DNA of 64,000 bases from JAUVKT01 sp942491535 (GTDB lineage: Bacteria; Bacteroidota; Bacteroidia; Bacteroidales; VadinHA17), in NCBI GenBank assembly GCA_942491535.1, contig CALOBV010000024.1, forward strand, positions 124,001 to 188,000. The letters are read 5' to 3'. Shown here in pieces: positions 25,300 through 33,868 of the stretch. The number at the start of each line of letters is the position of its first letter. The first letter of the stretch is position 1. The translations under genes and the position numbers were made by a program. The notes beneath the pieces are model-generated. The model saw only the letters and a list, made by a program, of their open reading frames with translations, did not search any database and was not told the DNA's origin.

Positions 25300-26646
25300 T
25301 TAATTTATACTCTGATCTTCTGTCTCGAACATCTTGCCAAGACTCTGCTTCAGTTTCTCAGTCCATGGAATTTTTGTATCTCCATGTTCGTCATATATAT
25401 CACTATTCTCATCAGCAGTCGATAATGTTTCCTCCAGCTTTGTATTTTCATCAGTTCTGGAACCTGCATTAAATGTGCTCTTAAATGTTTCCAGGTAATC
25501 GAATCCCCTCATAATCAGGCCAACACTTGTAGCGAACATTGGCTGATTGATTTCTTCTCTTGATGATCCTGAAAGATTCTCATTCGGGAGGCCTATCCTT
25601 ACATCCATTGCAGTTTTGAACTTCACAAGCTGTGGCAGGTGCTTAAGCATTGCCCCTCCGCCTGTAAGAACTACCCCGGCAGATAGTTTATCGGCATAAC
25701 CTGAGCTCTGTATTTCAAAGTTTACTGCGTCAATTATTTCCTCCATCCTCGACTGTATAATATAGGCCAGGCTCTTAAAGGAAATTTCTTTGGGCTCACG
25801 TCCGCTTATCCCTGGAACCGAAACAACCTTATCTTCAGGTGCTATATCGCCCAGTGCTGATCCGTATTGCAGTTTGAGCTGCTCGGCAAAGCGATGCAGG
25901 ATTGAACACCCTTCCTTAATATCCTTGGTAACAACATTCCCTCCAAATGGTATTACGGCAGTATGTCTTATTATATTATCGTAGTATACGGCAACATCGG
26001 TAGTTCCTCCTCCAATATCAACCAGTACCACTCCTGCCTCCTTCTCATCATCTGTAAGAACTGCATCTGAGGAAGCAAGAGGCTCGAGGATAAGATCCTT
26101 AACATTTAAGCCTGACTTTCTGATACATTTCTCAATGTTTTTAGCAGAGGCAACCTGGCCTATAACGATGTGGAAGTTTGCTTCAAGTCTTCTGCCACAC
26201 ATGCCAATGGGATTCTTTACTCCCGTTTCGTTATCGACAATAAAGTTCTGTGGTATAACATGAATTATTTCCTCTCCGATCTCGATCGGGATTTTGTGCA
26301 TATCCTGAGTAAGTTTAAACACATCTTCCTTCTGAATCTCATCATCGCTGCTATCTCGATTAATATAGCCTCGACTCTTCATGCTCTTAATATGTTGTCC
26401 TGCAATTCCTACAAAGACATCTGTAAAAGCAACATCAGACCTTTGTTGAACATCTTCGACCGTTTTCCGGATAGCATTCACTGTTTCTTCAATATTTAAA
26501 ACAACTCCTCTTTTAACCCCGTTAGACGGGGCCTTGCTTAAGCCCAGAATTTCTATTTTACCGTTTTCATTTTTTTTGCCGACAATGGATACAATCTTTG
26601 TTGTCCCAATGTCGATAGCTGCTACAAATTGTTCTCTCTGTTTCAT
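25300..26646 (-). CDS. ftsA: Cell division protein FtsA
   Basis: FtsA is the actin-like ATPase that tethers FtsZ to the membrane. The 448-residue protein has the N-terminal phosphate-1 motif AAIDIGTTKIVSIVG, the 1C subdomain (about 90-170, VFVGIAGQHI), the phosphate-2 motif VLVDIGGGTTDVAVY, and the adenosine motif VVLTGGGAMLKHL. The C-terminal end SLGKMFE lies in a short amphipathic helix (KLKQSLGKMFETED) and is the likely membrane-targeting sequence. It follows ftsQ by 28 bp and precedes ftsZ by 57 bp in the same transcript. Confidence 0.96.
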   Translation of the reverse strand: MKQREQFVAAIDIGTTKIVSIVGKKNENGKIEILGLSKAPSNGVKRGVVLNIEETVNAIRKTVEDVQQRSDVAFTDVFVGIAGQHIKSMKSRGYINRDSSDDEIQKEDVFKLTQDMHKIPIEIGEEIIHVIPQNFIVDNETGVKNPIGMCGRRLEANFHIVIGQVASAKNIEKCIRKSGLNVKDLILEPLASSDAVLTDDEKEAGVVLVDIGGGTTDVAVYYDNIIRHTAVIPFGGNVVTKDIKEGCSILHRFAEQLKLQYGSALGDIAPEDKVVSVPGISGREPKEISFKSLAYIIQSRMEEIIDAVNFEIQSSGYADKLSAGVVLTGGGAMLKHLPQLVKFKTAMDVRIGLPNENLSGSSREEINQPMFATSVGLIMRGFDYLETFKSTFNAGSRTDENTKLEETLSTADENSDIYDEHGDTKIPWTEKLKQSLGKMFETEDQSIN

Positions 26647-26674
26647 AATGAAATAAATATGGTTTTATTGCTTA

Positions 26675-27448
26675 TTATCTTTTTTTACAAACTATTTGTC
26701 CTTCATACATCAAATTAATTTCCCTGTACTTATTCCAGCCTGCAAGCGGAAGTGCCTGTGCGTATAAGTCCTCAAGGTATCCAAGCTTCTTTTCGAAACC
26801 TTCAGGCTTGCCCATTTTTACCACATGGTTACCTACCCGGGGAATAATATCTATATTTCCATTATCTGAAATATATAGCTGCTCTATCTGGCCGGCCCAG
26901 AACTCATCTTCATTTATAGTATTTATTATTCTCAGAATTTTCTTTAACATGCTTTCTTCGGGCAAAGACCTGATATTACCCTCTGATATTAAATTATCGG
27001 GTATTGAAATGCTGCCATTAACGACTATAAGCCTTGGAGTATATATTAGGCTATGCGGGATTATCTCACCTTCATTATCCAAATAATAACTATTTCCGTA
27101 TGAGGTAATTATCCTTACAACCGGGTCGCGCTGATCGGCTTCAATATGCAATACACCGTCAGCAGTCTTATATACCTCAACTGACTCGAGTTCTCTTATT
27201 TCCCTGACTCTCCTTTCAATATCGCCTGTAGAAATATCCTTAATGGGTCTGCCCAGTATCGTCTCATTATCGTTCTGCACCAGTGAGTTTATATAATCAG
27301 AAGTGATAAAGCTATAGCTGGCCGAATCGACAATCCTGACACTTATACTTTTGCAATTCTCGCTGTATACCTTATCGGAAATAAATGATGGCATAATAAA
27401 CATGTATACCACCAGGGGAAGCCACCATATTTTACGAATCACATTCAT
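26675..27448 (-). CDS. ftsQ: Cell division protein FtsQ/DivIB
   Basis: The 257-residue protein has one N-terminal membrane helix (WWLPLVVYMFIMP) and a periplasmic part with a POTRA-like domain (about 30-105: ISVRIVDSASYSFIT, ESVEVYKTADGVLHIEADQRDPVVRI) and a beta domain containing YYLDNEGEIIP and LIVVNGSI. FtsQ links early Z-ring proteins to FtsL, FtsB, FtsW and FtsI. Sequence identity in this family is low, so the position between murC and ftsA supports the call. The start overlaps the murC stop by 4 bp. Confidence 0.9.
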   Translation of the reverse strand: MNVIRKIWWLPLVVYMFIMPSFISDKVYSENCKSISVRIVDSASYSFITSDYINSLVQNDNETILGRPIKDISTGDIERRVREIRELESVEVYKTADGVLHIEADQRDPVVRIITSYGNSYYLDNEGEIIPHSLIYTPRLIVVNGSISIPDNLISEGNIRSLPEESMLKKILRIINTINEDEFWAGQIEQLYISDNGNIDIIPRVGNHVVKMGKPEGFEKKLGYLEDLYAQALPLAGWNKYREINLMYEGQIVCKKR

Positions 27449-28827
27449 TGCAGACCTCCTTTCAGCATTTGTTCGATAGGAGAAACCAGGGTGTCAATGT
27501 CTCCGGCTCCAACAGTAAGAAGTATATCAAGCTTCCTTGAAGCGAGAAAGTCAACCAGCTCTTCCTTATTAATCAGCACCCTGTCATTGCACTTCATCCT
27601 GTCAAAAATTATCCGGGAACTTACCCCTTCAATTGGCTCTTCCCTGGCAGGGTAAACCGGCAATAAAACAACCCTGTCTGCAATATCAAGTGACCTTGCA
27701 AATGCACTTGCATGTTCAAGAGTACGTGTAAACAGGTGGGGTTGAAAAACTATTGTAATATGCCTGTGCCCATAAAATTCGCGAACAGAATTTAATAAGT
27801 AATCCAGTTCCTTTGGGTGATGTGCATAGTCGTCTATATAGGTAACTTCATCACTGTTAAATCTAATATCAAATCTTCTTTTAACGCCTTTAAAGTGAAT
27901 AAGTGCCCTCCTGATTTCATTATCGCTTACACCGATCAGGGATGCAAGTGATATAGCGGCAATTGTATTCTCAAGGTTAAGTTTTCCGGGGAGATTTGAA
28001 ATAAGATCGGTAATTTCACCGGAGGGGCTTACTACATTAAAATAATAAGAACCTTTTTCTATCCGTAATTTATCGATCCTGAAATCTGAGTTCTTATCAA
28101 GACCATAAGTATAAACCGGTATTTTCCCCCTGCCTTTAATCCGGTCTCTGATTTTACTGTTCACTATCAGTGAGCCACCCTCTCTGACCCGTGATGCAAA
28201 AATATTATATGCCTCTACCATATTATCCAGACTTCCATAAATATCCAGATGGTCTGCATCAAGAGATGTAATAAGTGCCAGGTAAGGAGTTAAGAAGTGA
28301 AACGACCTGTCGTATTCATCAGCTTCTATAACCGTTATATCGCCTTTTCCTATAATAAGATTAGTATTATAGTTGCGTGAAATCCCGCCCAGGAAAGCTG
28401 AACAATCAATTACTGATTGCTTCAACAGGTGGGCTGTCAGTGTCGAGATACTTGTCTTTCCATGTGTTCCTGCTACTGCTATTGAGGTACTTTTATTCGT
28501 TATAAAACCAAGAATCTCAGCTCTTTTAAATATTTTGAACCCCCCGTCGGTAAAGTATTTAAATAAGTTATTATGGGCCGGTATTGCAGGAGTATACACA
28601 ACCATTGTATTATCCTGATTTTTAAATTTATCCGGGAGTTTATCTGTGCTATCCTCAAACTGAATTATGCAGCCTTCTTCGATCAGTTCACCAGTTAAGA
28701 ATGTACTGGTTTTATCGTAACCACCAATATTAAATCCACCGGCAAGAAAATATCTTTCAAGTGCACTCATACCTATGCCACCCGCACCGATAAAAAAGAC
28801 ATTCTCTATATTTTTAAACTCATTCAT
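27445..28827 (-). CDS. murC: UDP-N-acetylmuramate--L-alanine ligase
   Basis: MurC adds L-alanine to UDP-MurNAc, the first step of the stem peptide. The 460-residue protein has the N-terminal UDP-binding FFIGAGGIGMSAL, the ATP P-loop AVAGTHGKTS (near 117), IEADEYDRSFHFL, SLDADHLDIYG, and the C-terminal domain motifs DDYAHHPKEL and FQPHLFTRT. It overlaps murG upstream and ftsQ downstream by 4 bp each, as in a tight operon. The protein is cytoplasmic. Nothing is missing from its motifs. Confidence 0.97.
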   Translation of the reverse strand: MNEFKNIENVFFIGAGGIGMSALERYFLAGGFNIGGYDKTSTFLTGELIEEGCIIQFEDSTDKLPDKFKNQDNTMVVYTPAIPAHNNLFKYFTDGGFKIFKRAEILGFITNKSTSIAVAGTHGKTSISTLTAHLLKQSVIDCSAFLGGISRNYNTNLIIGKGDITVIEADEYDRSFHFLTPYLALITSLDADHLDIYGSLDNMVEAYNIFASRVREGGSLIVNSKIRDRIKGRGKIPVYTYGLDKNSDFRIDKLRIEKGSYYFNVVSPSGEITDLISNLPGKLNLENTIAAISLASLIGVSDNEIRRALIHFKGVKRRFDIRFNSDEVTYIDDYAHHPKELDYLLNSVREFYGHRHITIVFQPHLFTRTLEHASAFARSLDIADRVVLLPVYPAREEPIEGVSSRIIFDRMKCNDRVLINKEELVDFLASRKLDILLTVGAGDIDTLVSPIEQMLKGGLQ

Positions 28828-29933
28828 TCTGCAAGTTTCATTATTTCATTGGCAATCCTCTCGTCCGAATCGACAATTGCCAGCCCGGCTATGTTACTGC
28901 CCAGCACTTTCCTTTTCTCATCATCATCCAGGAGTTCCAACACTCTATCAATAAGCTCTTCTCGTGCATCCTTATCTGCTATAGTAATTGCTGCCTCCTT
29001 ATCTGAAAGTGCAAGAGCATTTTTTGTCTGGTGATCATCGGCTACATTCGGAGATGGAACCAGTATAACTGGTCTTGCGGTAATACATAATTCTGAAATA
29101 GTACCAGCACCTGCCCGCGATACTATAATATCGGCAACACTATAAGCATACTCCATTTTGTCGATAAATGCCAACACCTTAATATCCTCATCAATGCTAC
29201 CGGATGATTGTTCTTTCATAGATTCAAAATAATACTTACCTGTTTGCCAAATAACCTGGCATCCCTTCTCTCTGAATTTTCCCAGTCCGCTCAATATTGA
29301 ATTATTTATTGTTGCTGAGCCCAGCGATCCGCCCAGAATTAATACTACCGGCTTTGCTCCGGAGAATCCGAAGTAGGCCAGGGCCTCTTTCCTATCGACA
29401 GACATCTGTGAAATATCTTTTCTTACCGGATTCCCGGTTAGAATGATCTTTGAAGCATCAAAATATTTATCCATCCCTTCATATGCCACGCATATCTTTG
29501 ATGCCTTTTTTGCGAGCAGCCTGTTGGTAAGACCTGCATAGCTGTTTTGCTCCTGTATCAGGGTAGGTACTCCCATAGCCCCTGCCCTTCTAAGAAGAGG
29601 TCCGCTGGCATATCCACCCACACCTACTGCCACATCAGGTTTAAATTCTTTTATTATCCTCGAGGCTTTAAATAAACTCCTTATGACCTTAAACAAAACG
29701 GCAAAATTCCTGAGGCTCAGTTTCCTCCTGAGACCTTCAACAGGAAGGCCAATAATTTTATATCCGGAAGCAGGAACCTTCTCCATTTCCATTCTTCCTT
29801 CGGCCCCAATAAAGAGCAAATCAATACCAGGTTCGATCGCCTTTAATGCATTGGCAATCGAGATAGCCGGGAAAATATGCCCCCCGGTACCGCCCCCGCT
29901 TATAATAATCCTCTTATGCTGGTGCTCCTTCAT
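28824..29933 (-). CDS. murG: UDP-GlcNAc--lipid I N-acetylglucosaminyltransferase MurG
   Basis: MurG makes lipid II by transferring GlcNAc to lipid I at the inner face of the membrane. The 369-residue GT28 protein has the glycine-rich loop ISGGGTGGHIFPA near the N-terminus, VGVGGYASGPLL, LIQEQNSYAGLTNR, the second glycine loop LILGGSLGSATIN, and SRAGAGTISEL for UDP-GlcNAc binding. Its 5' end overlaps ftsW by 20 bp and its 3' end overlaps murC by 4 bp. Confidence 0.97.
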   Translation of the reverse strand: MKEHQHKRIIISGGGTGGHIFPAISIANALKAIEPGIDLLFIGAEGRMEMEKVPASGYKIIGLPVEGLRRKLSLRNFAVLFKVIRSLFKASRIIKEFKPDVAVGVGGYASGPLLRRAGAMGVPTLIQEQNSYAGLTNRLLAKKASKICVAYEGMDKYFDASKIILTGNPVRKDISQMSVDRKEALAYFGFSGAKPVVLILGGSLGSATINNSILSGLGKFREKGCQVIWQTGKYYFESMKEQSSGSIDEDIKVLAFIDKMEYAYSVADIIVSRAGAGTISELCITARPVILVPSPNVADDHQTKNALALSDKEAAITIADKDAREELIDRVLELLDDDEKRKVLGSNIAGLAIVDSDERIANEIMKLAE

Positions 29934-31125
29934 ATATTACTTCGTCTTCTTCATTTTCAATATCTTCCTCATCAAGCTCCTCGTTATTTGCCCTGGCGTT
30001 AACAACCCTGCTTACTCCCAGTATTGCCCCCAGGGAGAAACTGGTTACGAGCATCGAAGTTCTTCCCCAGCTTATCATAGGCAGAGTCTGTCCGGTAACC
30101 GGAAAGAGACCTACGGCAACAGCCATGTTCAGGATGGCCTGAACAACAATCATAATTGTCAGGCCCAGAACAAGGAATGCAGGGAAGGCTGTTTCGCACT
30201 TTTTTGCAATAGCTATCCCCCTGAACAGGAGAATCAGGTATAAAAGTATTATAGGAACTGCCCCGAATAATAATCCATATTCCTCTATTATTATTGCAAA
30301 AATAAAATCTGAATTTGATTGTGGTAGCATATTTCGCTGCACGCTGTTGCCGGGTGCCTTGCCTATTAGTCCACCCGATGCTATTGCTATCTTAGCCTGG
30401 TTGGCCTGGTAATCGCCATCCAGATCTTCTTCTCCTGATACAAAATTCTCAATCCTGTCCTTCCATACCGATACCCTGTTAGCCTCGGTTGCCACATCAA
30501 GCAAAAGGGCAATCAGAATAATACCTACAATGGCCAGGCCCAGCCATGCCATTATAAATTTTAAGGACACCCTGCCTATAAACAGAATCAACATACAGAT
30601 TCCGAAAATCAACAATGCGGTAGAAAGGTTTTCCGGAAGAATCAGGGCACAGATTATTGCTATCGGGACAATAAAGATCCTTGTCATTAATTTAAAATCT
30701 TTCAGCTCGTGCTGATGCCTTGATAATAACCTGGCCATATAAATTACCAGCGAAACTTTTGCTACATCAGATGTCTGTATCCTGAAGCCTGTACCCGGAA
30801 TAGTTATCCACCGTGCTGCTTCATTTATTCTGACCCCAAAAATCAGGGTAAGAATCAGTAGTATAATAGAAACAAGTACGAAGAAACCTGCCAGGGATGA
30901 ATAGATCCTGTAAGGTAACTGGTGTGTTACTATTATTATAAATAAACAGAAGACAAGCATCACTCCCTGCGATTTGAGGAAGAAGGTAGTATTGCCATCA
31001 TACCTTGAAAATGCTACACTTACGGAAGAACTGTATACAGCAAGCAGGGAGTACATAATAAAGACTACGATAAGTCCCCAGATAACCCTGTCTCCTCTGA
31101 ATATGCTTCCGAATGTTGTCTTCAT
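29914..31125 (-). CDS. ftsW: SEDS-family peptidoglycan glycosyltransferase FtsW
   Basis: FtsW polymerises lipid II at the septum with FtsI. The 403-residue protein has about ten membrane helices, the extracellular motif GDYQANQAKIAIASGGLIGKAPG, the catalytic-region IEEYGLLFG and the late FPVTGQTLPMISWGRTSML. The last motif has SWGRTS where the textbook form has a GG pair, which may simply be a lineage variant. The C-terminal tail is acidic and cytoplasmic. It is 11 bp downstream of murD and overlaps murG by 20 bp. Confidence 0.94.
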   Translation of the reverse strand: MKTTFGSIFRGDRVIWGLIVVFIMYSLLAVYSSSVSVAFSRYDGNTTFFLKSQGVMLVFCLFIIIVTHQLPYRIYSSLAGFFVLVSIILLILTLIFGVRINEAARWITIPGTGFRIQTSDVAKVSLVIYMARLLSRHQHELKDFKLMTRIFIVPIAIICALILPENLSTALLIFGICMLILFIGRVSLKFIMAWLGLAIVGIILIALLLDVATEANRVSVWKDRIENFVSGEEDLDGDYQANQAKIAIASGGLIGKAPGNSVQRNMLPQSNSDFIFAIIIEEYGLLFGAVPIILLYLILLFRGIAIAKKCETAFPAFLVLGLTIMIVVQAILNMAVAVGLFPVTGQTLPMISWGRTSMLVTSFSLGAILGVSRVVNARANNEELDEEDIENEEDEVIYEGAPA

Positions 31126-31136
31126 ATCCTAACTTT

Positions 31137-32477
31137 TTATAAATTCCTTACAGCCTCCTTAAACTGTCTGCCCCTGTCTTCATAACTCTTAAACAGGTCA
31201 AAACTGGCACATGCAGGCGACAATAATACCGTATCTCCTGTAGCTGCAAGGTAGTAAGACGACTTCACCGCCTCTGCCATTGAATCAGTCTCAACAATAG
31301 TTGGTACAAGGCCGTCAAAAGCCCTGATTATTTTATCATTATCCTTACCCAGGCATACAATGGCCTTTACTTTCTTACTGATTAGATTATGCAGTTCAGA
31401 ATAATCATTCCCCTTATCCACTCCACCTGCTATCCACACAACATTGTCAGGCATACACTCAAGAGCATACCATGTTGAATTAACATTTGTAGCCTTTGAG
31501 TCATTAATGAATTTAATCCCGTGAACCGTTAATATAGGTTCAAGACGGTGCTCCACTCCCTGGAAATCAGAAAGACACTCCCGGATAAGCTCCTTCCTTA
31601 TATTAACTATTTTACCTGCTATTGATGCCGCCATCGAATTATAAGTATTATGACGGCCCTTTAGTGCTAAATCGTGGATTGACATAATCTGTTCTCTTTT
31701 ATTGTGGATATTGAGGGATAGATGAGCTTCTTCGATAAATGCTGCCATTCCTTTAACTGATGTATCAGAAAACGGCATCAATGTGGACAGGGGCTTCCTC
31801 TTATTTATTTCGTCTTTAAGTATGGGATCATCTGCCCAGAAAATAAGATAGTCGGAAGGGATCTGGTTATTTGTTATTCTGAATTTTGAATCTATATAAT
31901 TCGAAAACTCATAATTATACCTGTCGAGATGATCAGGTGTTATATTCATAATAATTGCAACATCAGCCTTAAACTTATACATCCCGTCAAGCTGGAAGCT
32001 GCTTAACTCTATTACATAATAATCAAGATTCCGTGTGGCAACCTGGTAAGCATAGCTCTGACCAACGTTACCAGCAAGACCGACTTTCAGACCGGCTCTT
32101 TTCAGAATTTCATAGATAAGTGTTGTGGTGGTGGTTTTACCGTTACTCCCTGTAACACAAATCTTAAATGCTTTACAATACCTTCCGGCAAATTCTATCT
32201 CAGAAATTACTTCTATCCCTCTTTCCCTTGCTTCAATAATCAGTGCTACACTATCGGGGATGCCGGGGCTCTTAATTATTACATCAGCATTTAATATCAA
32301 AGATTTGCTATGGCCTTCCTGTTCAAAGCTGATATTATTTTCAGTCAGCATAGCCAGATATTTATCTTTGATGGGTCCGCTATCAGAAACAAATACATCA
32401 TATCCCTTTGCGTCAGCCAGAATTGCCGACCCACAACCGCTTTCTCCTGCTCCCAATATGACCGCTCTTTTACTCAC
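31137..32477 (-). CDS. murD: UDP-N-acetylmuramoyl-L-alanine--D-glutamate ligase
   Basis: MurD adds D-glutamate to UDP-MurNAc-L-Ala. The 446-residue protein shows ILGAGESGCGSAILA (UDP-binding domain), IKSPGIP, the P-loop CVTGSNGKTTTT, MNITPDHLDRY, GRHNTYN, FINDSKATN and the C-terminal LLSPACASFDLFKSYEDRG, all typical of MurD. It starts with GTG at 32477. An A-rich array of 7-bp repeats fills the 116 bp between mraY and this start, and the array ends right at the start codon. This is the only long non-coding spacer between mraZ and ftsQ. Confidence 0.97.
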   Translation of the reverse strand: MSKRAVILGAGESGCGSAILADAKGYDVFVSDSGPIKDKYLAMLTENNISFEQEGHSKSLILNADVIIKSPGIPDSVALIIEARERGIEVISEIEFAGRYCKAFKICVTGSNGKTTTTTLIYEILKRAGLKVGLAGNVGQSYAYQVATRNLDYYVIELSSFQLDGMYKFKADVAIIMNITPDHLDRYNYEFSNYIDSKFRITNNQIPSDYLIFWADDPILKDEINKRKPLSTLMPFSDTSVKGMAAFIEEAHLSLNIHNKREQIMSIHDLALKGRHNTYNSMAASIAGKIVNIRKELIRECLSDFQGVEHRLEPILTVHGIKFINDSKATNVNSTWYALECMPDNVVWIAGGVDKGNDYSELHNLISKKVKAIVCLGKDNDKIIRAFDGLVPTIVETDSMAEAVKSSYYLAATGDTVLLSPACASFDLFKSYEDRGRQFKEAVRNL

Positions 32478-32587
32478 TTTTTATTACTTTTTACTTTTTA
32501 CTTTTGTCTTTTGTCTTTTGTCTTTTTACTTTTTACTTTTTACTTTTTCCTTTTTACCTTTTTCCCGTTTCCTGTTTCCTGTTTCCG
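32478..32587. repeat. 7-bp tandem repeat array between mraY and murD
   Basis: On the plus strand, 32488-32550 is nine consecutive 7-bp units in unbroken register: TTTTTAC twice, TTTTGTC three times, TTTTTAC three times, TTTTTCC once. Two more exact units TTTCCTG lie at 32568-32581, after two irregular units of 8 and 9 bp. On the coding strand the tract is nearly all A and G, so the mRNA just before the murD GTG is very A-rich. Confidence 0.85.
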
Positions 32588-32593
32588 CCTCCC

Positions 32594-33847
32594 TTATCTT
32601 ATCTTAAGAGTTACTACACTTAATACTGCCAGTATAATTGCCACTATCCAGAACCTTGTTACAATCTTTGGTTCAGGAAATCCTTTTTTCTGGTAATGGT
32701 GATGAAGAGGAGCCATAAGAAATATTCTTCGGCCCACGCCAAATTTTCTCTTGGTTCTTTTAAACCATGCTACCTGAATCATTACCGAAAGGCTTTCGGC
32801 GAAGAATACCCCGCAAAGGATCGGAATCAGCAGTTCCTTCCTGATTATTATTGCAAATACTGCGATAATGCCTCCTATTGCAAGGCTTCCCGTGTCTCCC
32901 ATAAAAATCTGGGCCGGATATGAATTATACCACAGGAATCCTATAGCAGCCCCAATAAATGCGCCGGCAAATATCATCAATTCACCCGTATAGGGGATGT
33001 ACATTATATTCAGATAGCTTGAATAGAATATATTACCCGAGACATAGGCGAATATACCGAGAGTAACAACCATTATGGCAGATGTACCGGTAGCAAGGCC
33101 ATCGAGGCCATCTGTAAGGTTTGCCCCGTTTGAAACAGCCACCACAATAAATATTACCATTGCCACAAAAACCAGCCATCCCCATGGCTGTCGCTTATCT
33201 TTACTTATAAAGGGTACCAGCCATGAATAGTCAAACTCGTTATTTTTAATAAAAGGAATGGTTGTCTTGGTTCCCTTAATATCCCTTGATGTATACTTTG
33301 TTACATCATTCTGGGACGGGGACTGTATTACCTGGCTTAGTTCAGTTGTTACACCTTCTTCAAATTCAATTTCCCTGATAATAACATCATCGCTCAGATA
33401 TAGGGTAAGTCCAACAACCAATCCGAGAACCACCTGTCCGAGTATCTTAAACCTTCCTGCCAGACCTTCCTTATTCTTCCTGAATATTTTAATATAATCG
33501 TCTACAAAGCCAATAAATCCAAGCCATAGAGTCGTGATAATCATTAATATAACATAGATATTATCAAGGCGGGCAAAAAGCAGGGTGGGAATCAATATTG
33601 ACAGAATGATAATTATCCCGCCCATGGAGGGTGTTCCTTCCTTTCGGTACTGTCCCTCGAGATCCAGGTCGCGAATAACTTCACCTACCTGTTTCAACTG
33701 GAGATATCTTAATATCTTTTTACCTATCAACAGGGATATCAGCAGGGAGGTAATTATAGCAGAAGCTGTTCTGAATGAGATATACTCAAACATCCCTGCT
33801 CCGGGCACATTTAATTCATCCAGGTATTGAAACAAGTAGTATAACAT
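32594..33847 (-). CDS. mraY: Phospho-N-acetylmuramoyl-pentapeptide transferase MraY
   Basis: MraY transfers phospho-MurNAc-pentapeptide to undecaprenyl phosphate, giving lipid I. The protein is 417 residues, longer than the roughly 360 of E. coli MraY. The extra length is mostly a loop between about 165 and 225 (GVTTELSQVIQSP and neighbours), common in Bacteroidota. Catalytic and signature motifs are present: GTPSMGGI, FVDDYIK, NLTDGLDGLA, FMGDTGSLAIGG and APLHHHYQKKGF. About ten membrane helices are predicted. It is separated from murE by 21 bp. Confidence 0.97.
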   Translation of the reverse strand: MLYYLFQYLDELNVPGAGMFEYISFRTASAIITSLLISLLIGKKILRYLQLKQVGEVIRDLDLEGQYRKEGTPSMGGIIIILSILIPTLLFARLDNIYVILMIITTLWLGFIGFVDDYIKIFRKNKEGLAGRFKILGQVVLGLVVGLTLYLSDDVIIREIEFEEGVTTELSQVIQSPSQNDVTKYTSRDIKGTKTTIPFIKNNEFDYSWLVPFISKDKRQPWGWLVFVAMVIFIVVAVSNGANLTDGLDGLATGTSAIMVVTLGIFAYVSGNIFYSSYLNIMYIPYTGELMIFAGAFIGAAIGFLWYNSYPAQIFMGDTGSLAIGGIIAVFAIIIRKELLIPILCGVFFAESLSVMIQVAWFKRTKRKFGVGRRIFLMAPLHHHYQKKGFPEPKIVTRFWIVAIILAVLSVVTLKIR

Positions 33848-33868
33848 TCCGCTTAAGTACTTTTATGT

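Noticed and set aside
32125..32696. Two plus-strand frames of 128 and 160 codons opposite murD and mraY
   Set aside because: Shadows of the coding sequence plus the pyrimidine-rich repeat, giving runs of Phe, Leu and Ser; murD and mraY on the other strand are certain.
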